Part shown: one piece after another, positions 7,914-15,309 of the stretch
Layout: every line of letters begins with the position of its first letter
How positions within the stretch are numbered: the first letter of the stretch is position 1
Assembly: GCF_030811555.1 (NCBI RefSeq)
Contig: NZ_JAUSQZ010000001.1
Span: 6,817,241 to 6,881,240 of the forward strand
Direction of reading: 5' to 3'
Length of the DNA: 64,000 bases
Source of the DNA: Kineosporia succinea
Lineage (GTDB): Bacteria > Actinomycetota > Actinomycetes > Actinomycetales > Kineosporiaceae
Notes under the pieces: model-generated
Database searches by the model: none
The model's input: only the letters and a program-made list of their open reading frames with translations
Told to the model about the DNA's origin: nothing
Translations under genes and position numbers: made by a program

Positions 7914-9161
7914 ATGACGACGAAGACCACGACCAAGAAGGCATTCATGTTCACCGCGGCCGCCGTCCTGGCCGGTTCCGGAGCCGTCGCCGCGACCTCC
8001 GCGGCCGCGACCGACTCCGGGCGCCCGGCCGGTGGTGACGCGGTGATGCGCGACGTCGCGCACCACGTCCTGGGCAGCGGCGCCCCCGGGTACATGGCTC
8101 TCATCGACAACGGGCACCGCACCGACCGGACGGCCTCGGGGGTCGCCGACCGCGAGAGCGGGCGCCCGCTGCGGGGCACCGAGCAGTTCGAGATCGGCAG
8201 CAACACCAAGACGTTCATGTCGGCGCTGACCCTGCAGCTCGTGGACCGGCGCCAGGTCGACCTGGACGCCCCGATCGAGAAGTACCTGCCCGGCGTCGTT
8301 CCCGGCGGGGACGCGATCACCGTGCGCATGCTGCTCAACCACACCAGCGGCCTGTTCAACTACACCGCCGACCAGGACTTCGCCGAGGGCATGTACACCG
8401 ACCCGCAGCGCGTCTGGACCGAGGAGGAGCTGCTGGCGGTGGCTTTCCAGCACGACCCGAACTTCGCGCCCGGCCAGGGCTGGTCGTACTCCAACACCAA
8501 CTACACGCTCATCGGCCTGCTGCTGCAGAAGCAGACCGGCCAGAGCCTGGCCGACCTGGTGCAGCAGCGCATCGCCCGGCCGCTGGGCCTGAAGCACACC
8601 TACTTCCCCGAGCCGCGGGCCACGAACACCGGCCCGGGCTACGCGCACGGGTACGCGGTCAGCTTCGCCGACGGTGAGCCCACCTACACCGACACCGCGA
8701 CCTGGCCGGTCGGTGGCTGGGGCGGCGCCGCCGGGGCGATCATCTCCGACCAGCGCGACCTGTCCCGGTTCTTCTCCGGTCTGCTGCAGGGAAAGCTGTT
8801 CTCGGACAGGCAGCTCAACCAGATGAAGCAGACCGTCGACCTGCCCGCCGACTTCCCGATCCAGGGTGGCTACGGGCTCGGCCTGTTCCACATCGACTCG
8901 GCCTGCGGCCCGGTCTGGGGCCACGGCGGTGACACCAACGGCCACCACAGCACCGCGGTCGTCAGTGACGACGGACGGCGCACCGCCGTCAGCGACACCA
9001 CCGCCGGCCCCAGCGACCTGACGCCGAACGACGGTGCCAACCGCTTCGCCCAGGTCGCGTTCGCGGCCCAGGACGTCACCACCTGCAAGATGCTCGGCAA
9101 GCCGGTGCCGCAGACCGTCACCGATGCCCTGCACGGCCGGACGCCCGTGGCCGCGTCCTGA
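7914..9161 (+). CDS. Secreted serine hydrolase, beta-lactamase / DD-peptidase fold
   Basis: This 415-residue protein has an N-terminal signal sequence (hydrophobic FMFTAAAVLAGSGAVAATSA). Its class C beta-lactamase-like domain has the catalytic S96-N-T-K99 (GSNTKTF), the Tyr-Ser-Asn triad Y192-S-N194 and the H337-G-G339 motif that replaces KTG. This pattern is shared by D-alanyl-D-alanine carboxypeptidases of Streptomyces R61 type, esterases and some D-amino-peptidases, so the substrate is unresolved. It is monocistronic and is followed by a strong hairpin terminator at 9178-9208 shared with the convergent gene. Confidence 0.88.
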   Translation: MTTKTTTKKAFMFTAAAVLAGSGAVAATSAAATDSGRPAGGDAVMRDVAHHVLGSGAPGYMALIDNGHRTDRTASGVADRESGRPLRGTEQFEIGSNTKTFMSALTLQLVDRRQVDLDAPIEKYLPGVVPGGDAITVRMLLNHTSGLFNYTADQDFAEGMYTDPQRVWTEEELLAVAFQHDPNFAPGQGWSYSNTNYTLIGLLLQKQTGQSLADLVQQRIARPLGLKHTYFPEPRATNTGPGYAHGYAVSFADGEPTYTDTATWPVGGWGGAAGAIISDQRDLSRFFSGLLQGKLFSDRQLNQMKQTVDLPADFPIQGGYGLGLFHIDSACGPVWGHGGDTNGHHSTAVVSDDGRRTAVSDTTAGPSDLTPNDGANRFAQVAFAAQDVTTCKMLGKPVPQTVTDALHGRTPVAAS

Positions 9162-9177
9162 GCCGTCCTGACCGGTC

Positions 9178-9208
9178 CGGGCCGGCCGAGATCACCTCGG
9201 CCGGCCCG
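9178..9208. terminator. Bidirectional hairpin terminator
   Basis: A perfect 13-base inverted repeat (9178-9190 with 9196-9208) and a 5-base loop lie 16 bases after the hydrolase stop and 25 bases before the stop of the convergent gene at 9234. It is GC-rich, with no T-run, as is usual in actinobacteria. Confidence 0.8.
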
Positions 9209-9233
9209 AACGCGTTGCGGCTCAGGCGCTCTC

Positions 9234-10187
9234 CTACCGGTCGCAGCCGAGCAGGTCGCGGTACTCGGTGGCGTCCTGGCGGGTGGCGACCTTGCCGGAG
9301 ACCAGGAGCAGGTCCGAGGCCGAGGACTCGACGCCGGCACTGACCTCCTGCTGCAGGGGCCAGTTGCGGTGACCGCTCAGGGGCTCGTCCACCTCGGCCA
9401 TCGTCTTCTCGTCGTCGTCGGCGCGGGCCCGGGTGTAGACGTCCAGCCAGGCGCACCCCACGGAGCCCAGGACGTGGGTGCCGAAATAGGAGCGGTCCTG
9501 GGTGAACTCCGAGGCCAGGTCGGCGGGATCGAATCCGTCGGGCACCGGGACGCCGCGCAGCATGTCCTTCGCCACCGCCCCGGACCGCGCCGAGGGCACG
9601 ACCTGCTCCCCCAGCGACTCTTCCCACTGCTCGGGGGTGAGCACGGTCAGATCGCTCAGCACCGTGGTGAACTCGTCGCGGGTGCGCACGCCCTGCACCC
9701 GCACTGTGGTGAACACGGTTCCGGAGGTGAAGAGCGCCTCGTGGGTCAGGGCGTCGGCGAGAACCGTCGCACGCTGCCCGAAGATGGTCAGCGGCTCCTC
9801 CTCGCGCAGGTCGGCCCGGTGTGAGCTCATGACCAGGTCCTCGACGGTGGAGGGGTACCAGCTGACGGACACCGTGCGCCCCTCGAGCGTGAGCACCTGG
9901 TTCCCGCTGCGCCGGTCCTCCTGACTGAGCGACGTCAGCCGCCACCGCGCGTCCTTCATGAACAGGTGCGGGTTCTCGTCGCCGGCCACGGCGTGCTGCG
10001 GCAGCTCGGCGGCCGCCGCCGGGGCGCCCGGTCCGGCCGTGTCGTCCTGGCGGCCGACGATCACCACCAGCAGTGCCCCGGCCGCCACGGCGACGGCGGC
10101 GACGGCCCCGGCCCACCACCAGCGGCGGGAACCGCCGGGCCGGTCTTCCCCCCACCGGTGGGGTCTTTCGTCGTGGGGACTGGACAT
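9234..10187 (-). CDS. Single-pass membrane-anchored protein of unknown function
   Basis: A 317-residue protein that I do not recognise. A short cytoplasmic, charged N-terminus is followed by one membrane helix (about residues 24-46, WWWAGAVAAVAVAAGALLVV) and a soluble extracytoplasmic domain with only two cysteines, one of them three residues from the end (LLGCDR). The domain is acidic and of mixed alpha/beta appearance, with no catalytic motif I can name. Start ATG 10187 has a strong GGAGGAG site. It is monocistronic: a 12-base hairpin at 10277-10307 separates it from the TetR gene upstream. A sensor, anchor or cell-envelope role is possible but unproven. Confidence 0.75.
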   Translation of the reverse strand: MSSPHDERPHRWGEDRPGGSRRWWWAGAVAAVAVAAGALLVVIVGRQDDTAGPGAPAAAAELPQHAVAGDENPHLFMKDARWRLTSLSQEDRRSGNQVLTLEGRTVSVSWYPSTVEDLVMSSHRADLREEEPLTIFGQRATVLADALTHEALFTSGTVFTTVRVQGVRTRDEFTTVLSDLTVLTPEQWEESLGEQVVPSARSGAVAKDMLRGVPVPDGFDPADLASEFTQDRSYFGTHVLGSVGCAWLDVYTRARADDDEKTMAEVDEPLSGHRNWPLQQEVSAGVESSASDLLLVSGKVATRQDATEYRDLLGCDR

Positions 10188-10276
10188 GCTCTCCTCCAGG
10201 AGTCGCGGCCCGGGCCGGCCCGGAGAACGTCGACGTGCTGGCCATCGGAGCCCTCCTCCCGTTCCCGGCGCGGGCG

Positions 10277-10307
10277 TCGTGCGGACATCCCTTACATGTC
10301 CGCACGA
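10277..10307 (-). terminator. Hairpin terminator after the TetR gene
   Basis: A perfect 12-base inverted repeat (10277-10288 with 10296-10307) and a 7-base loop lie 25 bases beyond the stop of the minus-strand TetR gene, before the next minus-strand gene. Confidence 0.72.
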
Positions 10308-10331
10308 GGCCGGTTCATCACGCCGGGGGCC

Positions 10332-10913
10332 TCAGGCGGGGGCGGCGGTCCCGCGCAGCAGGATGTCGACGGTGGTGACGATGATGTCGTCGTCGGGCAC
10401 GTGGCCGTACATCAGGGCCGAGTAGAACATCGCCCCCGACAGCATCCGGGTGCCGGCCAGCAGCTCGGTGCCGGACAGCCGGGTGGCCAGCAGCTCGCGC
10501 ACGATCCGGTCGCCTCCGCTGACCAGCTGATCGCGGACGGCCGCGACATCGGCCTGGTGGCGGGCCTGTTCGCCCAGGACAGCCATCGCCCGGTCGAGTC
10601 CGTGGTCACGGATGCCGTCACGGAAGGCCCGCATCTCACCGATCAGATCGGCGCGCAGGTCACCCGTGGGGGCGTGGTGCGGGATGTCGGCCAGCTGGCC
10701 CAGCGCGTCGCGCAGCAGGTCGGTGCGCGTGGGCCAGTGCTTGTAGATCGTGACCTTGGAGTACCCGGCGTGCGCGGCCAGCCGGGCGTGGGTGACGGCG
10801 TCCCAGCCCTCGGTGGTGAGGATGCCGAGCGCCGCGCGCAGGACGTCCTGGCGGGTGCGGTGGACGCGCGGATCCACGGCGGGATCCGGTGCCGGGTCTT
10901 CGGCGGGTGCCAT
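10332..10913 (-). CDS. TetR/AcrR family repressor
   Basis: This 193-residue protein has an N-terminal helix-turn-helix (about residues 22-68: THARLAAHAGYSKVTIYKHW) and a variable all-helical ligand domain. The YKHWPTRTDLL segment is the characteristic end of the TetR DNA-binding domain. A perfect 17-base palindrome at 10961-10977, 48 bases upstream of its start, is a likely autoregulatory operator, and the divergent HAD-like gene would fall under the same control. The ligand is unknown. Confidence 0.88.
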   Translation of the reverse strand: MAPAEDPAPDPAVDPRVHRTRQDVLRAALGILTTEGWDAVTHARLAAHAGYSKVTIYKHWPTRTDLLRDALGQLADIPHHAPTGDLRADLIGEMRAFRDGIRDHGLDRAMAVLGEQARHQADVAAVRDQLVSGGDRIVRELLATRLSGTELLAGTRMLSGAMFYSALMYGHVPDDDIIVTTVDILLRGTAAPA

Positions 10914-10960
10914 GGCGGTTGGTTGAAATCTCTCTGCGTTAGTGGTCAGATCATTCAGTA

Positions 10961-10977
10961 GTGAACTAGAAGTTCAC
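10961..10977. promoter_or_regulatory. Palindromic operator, probably for the adjacent TetR
   Basis: GTGAACT-AGA-AGTTCAC is a perfect palindrome with 7-base arms and a 3-base centre. It sits in the 128-base space between the TetR gene and the divergent HAD-like gene. Size and position match TetR operators; binding is inferred. Confidence 0.6.
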
Positions 10978-11041
10978 GAAGTCCGGGCCTGCATCCCGGA
11001 CAGGCTTCCCGTAGCTCGTGACGACAGAATCGAGACGGACC

Positions 11042-11710
11042 ATGCCTGCACTCCTGTTCGGATCCATCAGCACCCTGGCCGACACCTCCGAGCTCCAGAG
11101 ATCATCCTTCAACCAGGCTTTCGCCGATCACGGCCTGGGCTGGGAGTGGCCCCGCGAGGAGTACCGGTCTCTTCTCGGGAGCAACGGTGGGGCGGCGCGC
11201 ATCGCTGACTACGCCCGCGCCCGCGGGGAGCAGGTGGACGCCGACGCCGTCCACGCTACCAAGTCGGTGATCTTCCAGAAGAGCCTGGTGTCGAACGGTG
11301 CCGAAGCCCGGCCCGGGGTGATCGAGACCATGACCGGCGCCCGCTCGGCCGGTTACCGCCTCGGCTTCGTGACCACCACGTCCGCCGCCAACGTCGAGGC
11401 CCTGTTCCAGGCCCTGGCCCCGGCTCTGCGCAGCGCCGACTTCGACATCGTGACCAGCGCCGCCGACGTCCCGGCGTCCAAACCGGACCCCGCCGTCTAC
11501 GAGCTGGCCCTGCGCGAACTCGGCCTGAGCGCTGCGGACTGCGTGGCGATCGAGGACAACCCGGGTGGTGCGCAGGCCGCGGTCGCCGCGGGGATCGTGT
11601 GCGCCGCGTTCCCCAACGAGAACACCGGGGCGCTCGACTTCGGTGCAGCGGACCCGGCCGGGAACCGGCTGAGCTTCGAGGAGCTGGCCGGCCGCATCCC
11701 CCGCCGCTGA
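11042..11710 (+). CDS. HAD-like protein lacking the nucleophilic aspartates
   Basis: This 222-residue protein is of the CbbY/beta-phosphoglucomutase-type HAD fold. The later motifs are intact: FVTTTS (motif II Thr/Ser), SKPDPAVYELAL (motif III Lys) and AIEDNPGGAQAA (motif IV acid). Motif I, normally DxDGT, reads LLFGSISTLAD, so the nucleophile and the general acid are replaced by Gly and Ser. Classical phosphatase or phosphomutase chemistry should be impossible. Similar GSI(S/G)T variants exist as a separate HAD branch of unknown role. ATG 11042 is preferred (GAGACGG upstream) over a GTG 24 bases earlier. It is followed by a terminator at 11761-11799. Confidence 0.82.
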   Translation: MPALLFGSISTLADTSELQRSSFNQAFADHGLGWEWPREEYRSLLGSNGGAARIADYARARGEQVDADAVHATKSVIFQKSLVSNGAEARPGVIETMTGARSAGYRLGFVTTTSAANVEALFQALAPALRSADFDIVTSAADVPASKPDPAVYELALRELGLSAADCVAIEDNPGGAQAAVAAGIVCAAFPNENTGALDFGAADPAGNRLSFEELAGRIPRR

Positions 11711-11720
11711 GCGCATCCCT

Positions 11721-11763
11721 ACCGACGAGCACCGTCGAGCACCGACGAGCACTGTCGAGCACC
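11721..11763 (+). repeat. Short tandem repeat, 20-base unit twice
   Basis: Two copies of a 20-base unit (11721-11740 and 11741-11760) differ at one base; each is itself built of two similar 10-mers ending in CGAGC. It lies between the HAD stop and the terminator. No function is evident. Confidence 0.7.
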
Positions 11764-11799
11764 GGCGGGCGGGCCCTCGTACGGCCCGCCCGCGCCGGT
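11761..11799 (+). terminator. Hairpin terminator after the HAD-like gene
   Basis: An 11-base perfect stem (11765-11775 with 11783-11793) has a 7-base loop, extended outward by ACCG/CGGT after a 2-base bulge. It lies 51 bases past the HAD stop. Confidence 0.7.
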
Positions 11800-11887
11800 G
11801 CACCGCAGCCCCGCGCACCCCGCGCCCACCCCGACCGCCCACCTCATCCGTACGGCGTCCTGACGCCCGCGGACCAAGGAGGAGCCC

Positions 11888-12664
11888 GTGCGCACCGTCG
11901 TCCTGAACCCCGTGGGTGCGCAGGTCAGCGACCTGCCCCTGTCCGAGCCCTCCAGCCGTTCGGCTCCGGACGTGTCGCGACTGCGCCTGCTCCTGGCCGA
12001 GCACGGCGTCCTCGTCCTGCCCGGCCAGGAGATCGACGACCCGGACTTCCTCGCGTTCCTGCGGTGTTTCGGCCGGCTGACCTTCACCGCCGGCGAGACC
12101 CCGGTGCCGGGGTTCCCCGACCTCAACGTCATCAGCAACGTCGGGCGCACCACGCCGCCGCGCAGCGTCTTCCACGTGGACACCAGCTACGTCAGCAACC
12201 CCCCGGCCTACACGGCGCTGCGTGCGGTCACAGTTCCCGAGCAGGGCGGGCAGACCCTGTTCACCAACCAGTACCGCGCCTACGACACGCTGCCGGCCGA
12301 CCTGCGCGAGTCCCTCCACGGGCGCACTGTCCGGCACGTCGTCACCGGCCTCTCCCCCGACGCCGCCGGGCCGGAGACCGAGGCCCACCACCCCGTCTTC
12401 CCGGCGCACCCGATCTCCGGCCGCACCACCGTGTACATCTCGACACCCGAACGCTGTGTCTCCGTCGAGGGTCTGGACGCCGAACGCTCCCGCCAGGTCG
12501 TCGCAGCGCTGTACGAGCACTCGACCTCGCAGGCCAACGTGTTCCGGCACACCTGGTCTGCGGGGGACGTGGTGATCTGGGACAACCGGGTGGTCATGCA
12601 CCGCGCCGACCACGAGGCCGTGAGCGGCGACCGGGTCATGCACCGGGGCATGGTCACCGCTTGA
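11888..12664 (+). CDS. TauD/TfdA-family Fe(II)/2-oxoglutarate dioxygenase
   Basis: A 258-residue protein. The iron ligands are visible as H96-V-D98 (VFHVDTSY) and the distal H238 (NRVVMHRAD). An arginine near the end (R249 or R253) should bind the 2-oxoglutarate carboxylate. GTG 11888 follows AAGGAGG at ideal spacing. Family members hydroxylate taurine, alkyl sulfates, aryloxyacetates or amino acids; the substrate is not predictable. It stands alone between a terminator and the ECF sigma gene, so it is likely transcribed singly. Confidence 0.88.
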   Translation: MRTVVLNPVGAQVSDLPLSEPSSRSAPDVSRLRLLLAEHGVLVLPGQEIDDPDFLAFLRCFGRLTFTAGETPVPGFPDLNVISNVGRTTPPRSVFHVDTSYVSNPPAYTALRAVTVPEQGGQTLFTNQYRAYDTLPADLRESLHGRTVRHVVTGLSPDAAGPETEAHHPVFPAHPISGRTTVYISTPERCVSVEGLDAERSRQVVAALYEHSTSQANVFRHTWSAGDVVIWDNRVVMHRADHEAVSGDRVMHRGMVTA

Positions 12665-12823
12665 GCGAACGTGCCCGATCTCCCGAGCCTGTCGGTGGTG
12701 GCCTCTACGCTCGCGCAGCATGACGGGTGACACGGGCGGCGCAGGGTGGGATCAAGCCGTCAGTGGTATCGGCATCACGCTGGGCGGTGAACGTGAGCGC
12801 GGCCGGCTGCCAACAGTTCGATC

Positions 12824-12850
12824 GGAACCACTACCCGATAAAGTTGGGTC
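12824..12850 (+). promoter_or_regulatory. Candidate ECF-type autoregulatory promoter
   Basis: GGAAC (12824-12828) and GTC (12848-12850) are separated by 19 bases, 41 bases upstream of the ECF sigma gene start. The elements resemble ECF -35 and -10 boxes, but the spacing is slightly long, so this is tentative. Confidence 0.3.
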
Positions 12851-12891
12851 CGAGGGTGTGACACCGGCACCGCTGCGGGCAGGTAGAGGAC

Positions 12892-13422
12892 ATGGGCCCC
12901 GCCGAACAGCGCTTCCGCGCCATGTACGCAGCGACGTACGAGGACCTCTCCCGTTTCGTACGACGACGAGTACCACCCAGTGACGCCGAGGACATCGTCG
13001 CCACCGTGTTCGCCGTCGCCTGGCGCCGCCTGGACGACGTGCCCGACCAGCACGAGCGGCCGTGGCTGTTCGGGGTCGCGCGCAACGTGATGGCCGGTCA
13101 GTCGCGCTGGCGGCTGCGGCACGGCGTCGTGGACGTGCGGATGGTCGTGGCCGTGGACCCGGCGCCGGAACCGGACGGGGCGGTCGGGGTCGCGGCCCGC
13201 ATCGACCTGGTCCGGGCCTGGTGGACACTCAGCGCCGCGGACCGGGAGGTGCTGGCCCTGGTCGCCTTCGACGGCCTGAGCGAAGCCGAGGCCGCCGAGG
13301 TGCTCGGCTGCCGTCGCTCGACCTTCCGGATGCGGCTGAGCCGGTCGCGCCGGCGTCTGCGCTCGGCCCTGGGACCCGCCGAACCGGCCCCCGCCCTCGA
13401 ACACCTGGGAAGTGAGTCATGA
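12892..13422 (+). CDS. ECF RNA polymerase sigma factor
   Basis: A 176-residue extracytoplasmic-function sigma factor. Region 2 is seen in FRAMYAATYEDLSRFVRRRV and SDAEDIVATVFAVAWRRLDD; region 4 in LALVAFDGLSEAEAAEVLG and RSTFRMRLSRSRRRL. ATG 12892 has an AGAGGA site. Its stop overlaps the start of the downstream membrane protein by 4 bases, the usual arrangement for a sigma/anti-sigma pair. Confidence 0.93.
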   Translation: MGPAEQRFRAMYAATYEDLSRFVRRRVPPSDAEDIVATVFAVAWRRLDDVPDQHERPWLFGVARNVMAGQSRWRLRHGVVDVRMVVAVDPAPEPDGAVGVAARIDLVRAWWTLSAADREVLALVAFDGLSEAEAAEVLGCRRSTFRMRLSRSRRRLRSALGPAEPAPALEHLGSES

Positions 13423-14204
13423 ACGAGATGGACCAGCTACGGACCCTCGACCCGGCGCGTCACTGGGAGCCCAGCGACACCGACCGGCGCTCGGCCGACG
13501 CCATGGTCGAGCGGGTGATCGCCGTACCCCCGCAGTTCACGCCGCAGTCCGCTTCACGTACGGGGCGGCGGATTCTTCTCACCTCCGCGGCCGCCGCGGT
13601 GATCGCGGTGGGCGTGACCCTCACCCCGTCGTTGTGGCCGGGTGGCTCGAGCGCCCAGGCGTACGCCGCCTGGGCGACCCCCGGCACGATGAGCGAGGCA
13701 CAGGCTCTGGCGATGGCGCGCGAGTGCGCCGCCGGGTGGGGTCCGTCCTGGGGCCGGGCCCCGGTCGCCTCGGACATCGTCCTGGCCGAGACGCGCAACG
13801 AGGGGTCGCTGCTGCTGATCGCCAAGGGAGGCAGCGAGGATCTGGCCGACTGCATGACGCTCGACGGGGACGGCGGCGTCGGCGGTGCCGACCTGCTGCC
13901 GGCCTCCGCCCCTGAGCCCGGGGTGGAGAAGGTGACGATCCAGGGCATGGGTGCGTCCCAGGCGACGAGCGCGGGCGGGTGGACGTCGGAGGTGATCGGG
14001 CGGGTCGCCGAGGACGTGATCGGGGTGGACGTCGTGATGGACGACGGCCAGGTCGTGCACGCCAGCGTCCAGGGCGGCTGGTGGGTGGCGTGGTGGCCCG
14101 GCCACGAGGGTGGCGAGGACGACACCGCGGACGTCGTCGTGCACAGCCGGGACGGGGACGCGACCTACGTTCCGTCGCAGTTGTTCTGGCAGAACCTGGA
14201 CTGA
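13419..14204 (+). CDS. Membrane protein coupled to the ECF sigma factor (possible anti-sigma factor)
   Basis: This 261-residue protein starts inside the sigma stop codon (ATGA). Its N-terminal 45 residues are cytoplasmic and charged, followed by one membrane helix (about 50-68, ILLTSAAAAVIAVGVTLTPSLW) and an acidic extracytoplasmic domain of about 190 residues. No HxxxCxxC zinc motif is seen, so it is not a ZAS anti-sigma factor, but topology and coupling match membrane anti-sigma or sigma-partner proteins such as CU044_5270-type proteins. The role is inferred from context only. Confidence 0.72.
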   Translation: MNEMDQLRTLDPARHWEPSDTDRRSADAMVERVIAVPPQFTPQSASRTGRRILLTSAAAAVIAVGVTLTPSLWPGGSSAQAYAAWATPGTMSEAQALAMARECAAGWGPSWGRAPVASDIVLAETRNEGSLLLIAKGGSEDLADCMTLDGDGGVGGADLLPASAPEPGVEKVTIQGMGASQATSAGGWTSEVIGRVAEDVIGVDVVMDDGQVVHASVQGGWWVAWWPGHEGGEDDTADVVVHSRDGDATYVPSQLFWQNLD

Positions 14205-14217
14205 TGCCCGAACCCGG

Positions 14218-14466
14218 TCACTGCGGCGGTGTGCCGGTCACCGCGGAGGGGACACCCAGACGACGGAAGCGCCCGGGCGGGATCCCGTACTCGCGGCGGA
14301 ACGCCCCGGCCAGGGCGAACTCGCTCGAGTAGCCGGTCTGCCGGGCGATCCGCGCCAACGGTGCATCGCTCTGGCGCAGCAGCTGGGCCGCTCGTCCCAG
14401 ACGACGGCTCAGCAGGTAGGCGCTGGGCGTGCGGCCGAACGCCGTGGTGAAGCGGCGGGTGACCGG
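14218..14466 (-). pseudogene. AraC-family regulator, 3' remnant
   Basis: The minus strand encodes 82 residues of an AraC/XylS C-terminal DNA-binding domain: VTRRFTTAFGRTPSAYLLSR, then RAAQLLRQSDAPLARIA, then GYSSEFALAGAFRREYG and PPGRFRRL, ending in a proper stop. An in-frame TAA sits directly upstream (14467-14469), and the ligand domain and first helix-turn-helix half are missing. On the plus strand the bases beyond the break (14464-14514) read as an unrelated protein tail ending in TAG at 14512-14514. This looks like a deletion junction joining two former genes. Confidence 0.8.
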
Positions 14467-14563
14467 TTACCTGGCCGGGGCGAGTGCCGCCGTCCAGCTC
14501 GCGGCGGGCTCCTAGCCGAGCCGGAGACCTTCCCGCACCGACCTGGTCAGGACGCCGGCCAGA

Positions 14564-15187
14564 TCAGGACGCCGGGTGGATCCCGGCGAGGGCCAGGTCG
14601 GTGAGCCGGGCGGCCTCGCCCGCCGCGTCGGGGTGGGTCTCGGTGGCCAGGGACACGGCGTTGACCAGGATGAGCAGGTCGCAGGAGGCCACCCCGGGCC
14701 GCACCGTGCCGGCGGCCCGGGCCCGCTGCAGCAGTCGTTCGGCGGCGTCGCCGAGCATGACGTCGCAGTTGCTGCCGGCCGGGGTGGCGACGCCGGAGAG
14801 GTTGACCAGCAGGGCCGAGGCCAGGCCGCGGCTGGTGGCGCCGTAGACGGCGACGGCCTTGAGCCACTCGGCCAGGGCCTGAGCCGGCTCCTGGGAGCCG
14901 GCCAGCTCGTCGGCCCGGCGGCACAGCACCTCGACGCGGTCGTGGAAGACGGCGTCGAACAGTGCCCAGCGGGTCGGGAAGTGCCGGTGCAGCGTGGCCG
15001 AGCCGACTCCGGCCCGGCGCGCGATCTCTTCCAGCGACGCCCGGGCGCCCGAGCGCGCGATCTCCGCCTCCGCGGCGGCCACGATCTGCTCGTAGTTGCG
15101 CCGTGCGTCCGCCCGCCGGGGTTTCGCCGGACGACGCGGGACCTCGGGAGCCCCTGACTCCGGCTGCACATCGACCGCTTCGCTCAC
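14564..15187 (-). CDS. TetR family repressor, divergent from SDR
   Basis: This 207-residue repressor has the helix-turn-helix around residues 35-75 (ASLEEIARRAGVGSATLHRH). The GTG at 15187 is preferred as start. The ATG 39 bases earlier lies inside the operator arm at 15217-15225, which would put the operator within the coding region. The intergenic space to the SDR gene carries a 9-base inverted repeat overlapping a promoter, so it most likely represses both itself and the SDR and responds to the SDR substrate or a related toxicant. Confidence 0.86.
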   Translation of the reverse strand: MSEAVDVQPESGAPEVPRRPAKPRRADARRNYEQIVAAAEAEIARSGARASLEEIARRAGVGSATLHRHFPTRWALFDAVFHDRVEVLCRRADELAGSQEPAQALAEWLKAVAVYGATSRGLASALLVNLSGVATPAGSNCDVMLGDAAERLLQRARAAGTVRPGVASCDLLILVNAVSLATETHPDAAGEAARLTDLALAGIHPAS

Positions 15188-15216
15188 GGACCCATCGTAA
15201 GGCCTCCAACCGGGGA

Positions 15217-15249
15217 GGCACCCCATTTACGATTGACAAGTGGGGTGCC
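15217..15249. promoter_or_regulatory. TetR operator overlapping the SDR promoter
   Basis: Arms GGCACCCCA (15217-15225) and TGGGGTGCC (15241-15249) form a perfect inverted repeat with a 15-base spacer that contains the TTGACA -35 box. A related GGGGATGCCCC block follows at 15276-15286. Confidence 0.65.
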
Positions 15250-15261
15250 CCTCCATATCGT
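15233..15261 (+). promoter_or_regulatory. Sigma-70-type promoter of the SDR gene
   Basis: TTGACA (15233-15238), a 17-base spacer and TATCGT (15256-15261) lie about 50 bases upstream of the SDR start. The -35 box lies within the inverted repeat, which explains repression. Confidence 0.6.
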
Positions 15262-15309
15262 CGACGAGTCAAACGGGGGATGCCCCCACTTTCGTCACGA
15301 AGGACCATC

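Noticed and set aside
5038-7944. Very long open frame on the minus strand opposite the tandem GGDEF gene
   Set aside because: It is a mirror of codon bias in high-GC DNA: Gln/His/Arg/Pro-rich with no recognisable domain, while the plus strand carries complete GGDEF motifs.
11721-11763. Tandem 20-base repeat as a CRISPR start
   Set aside because: Only two near-identical adjacent units without spacers and no cas genes.
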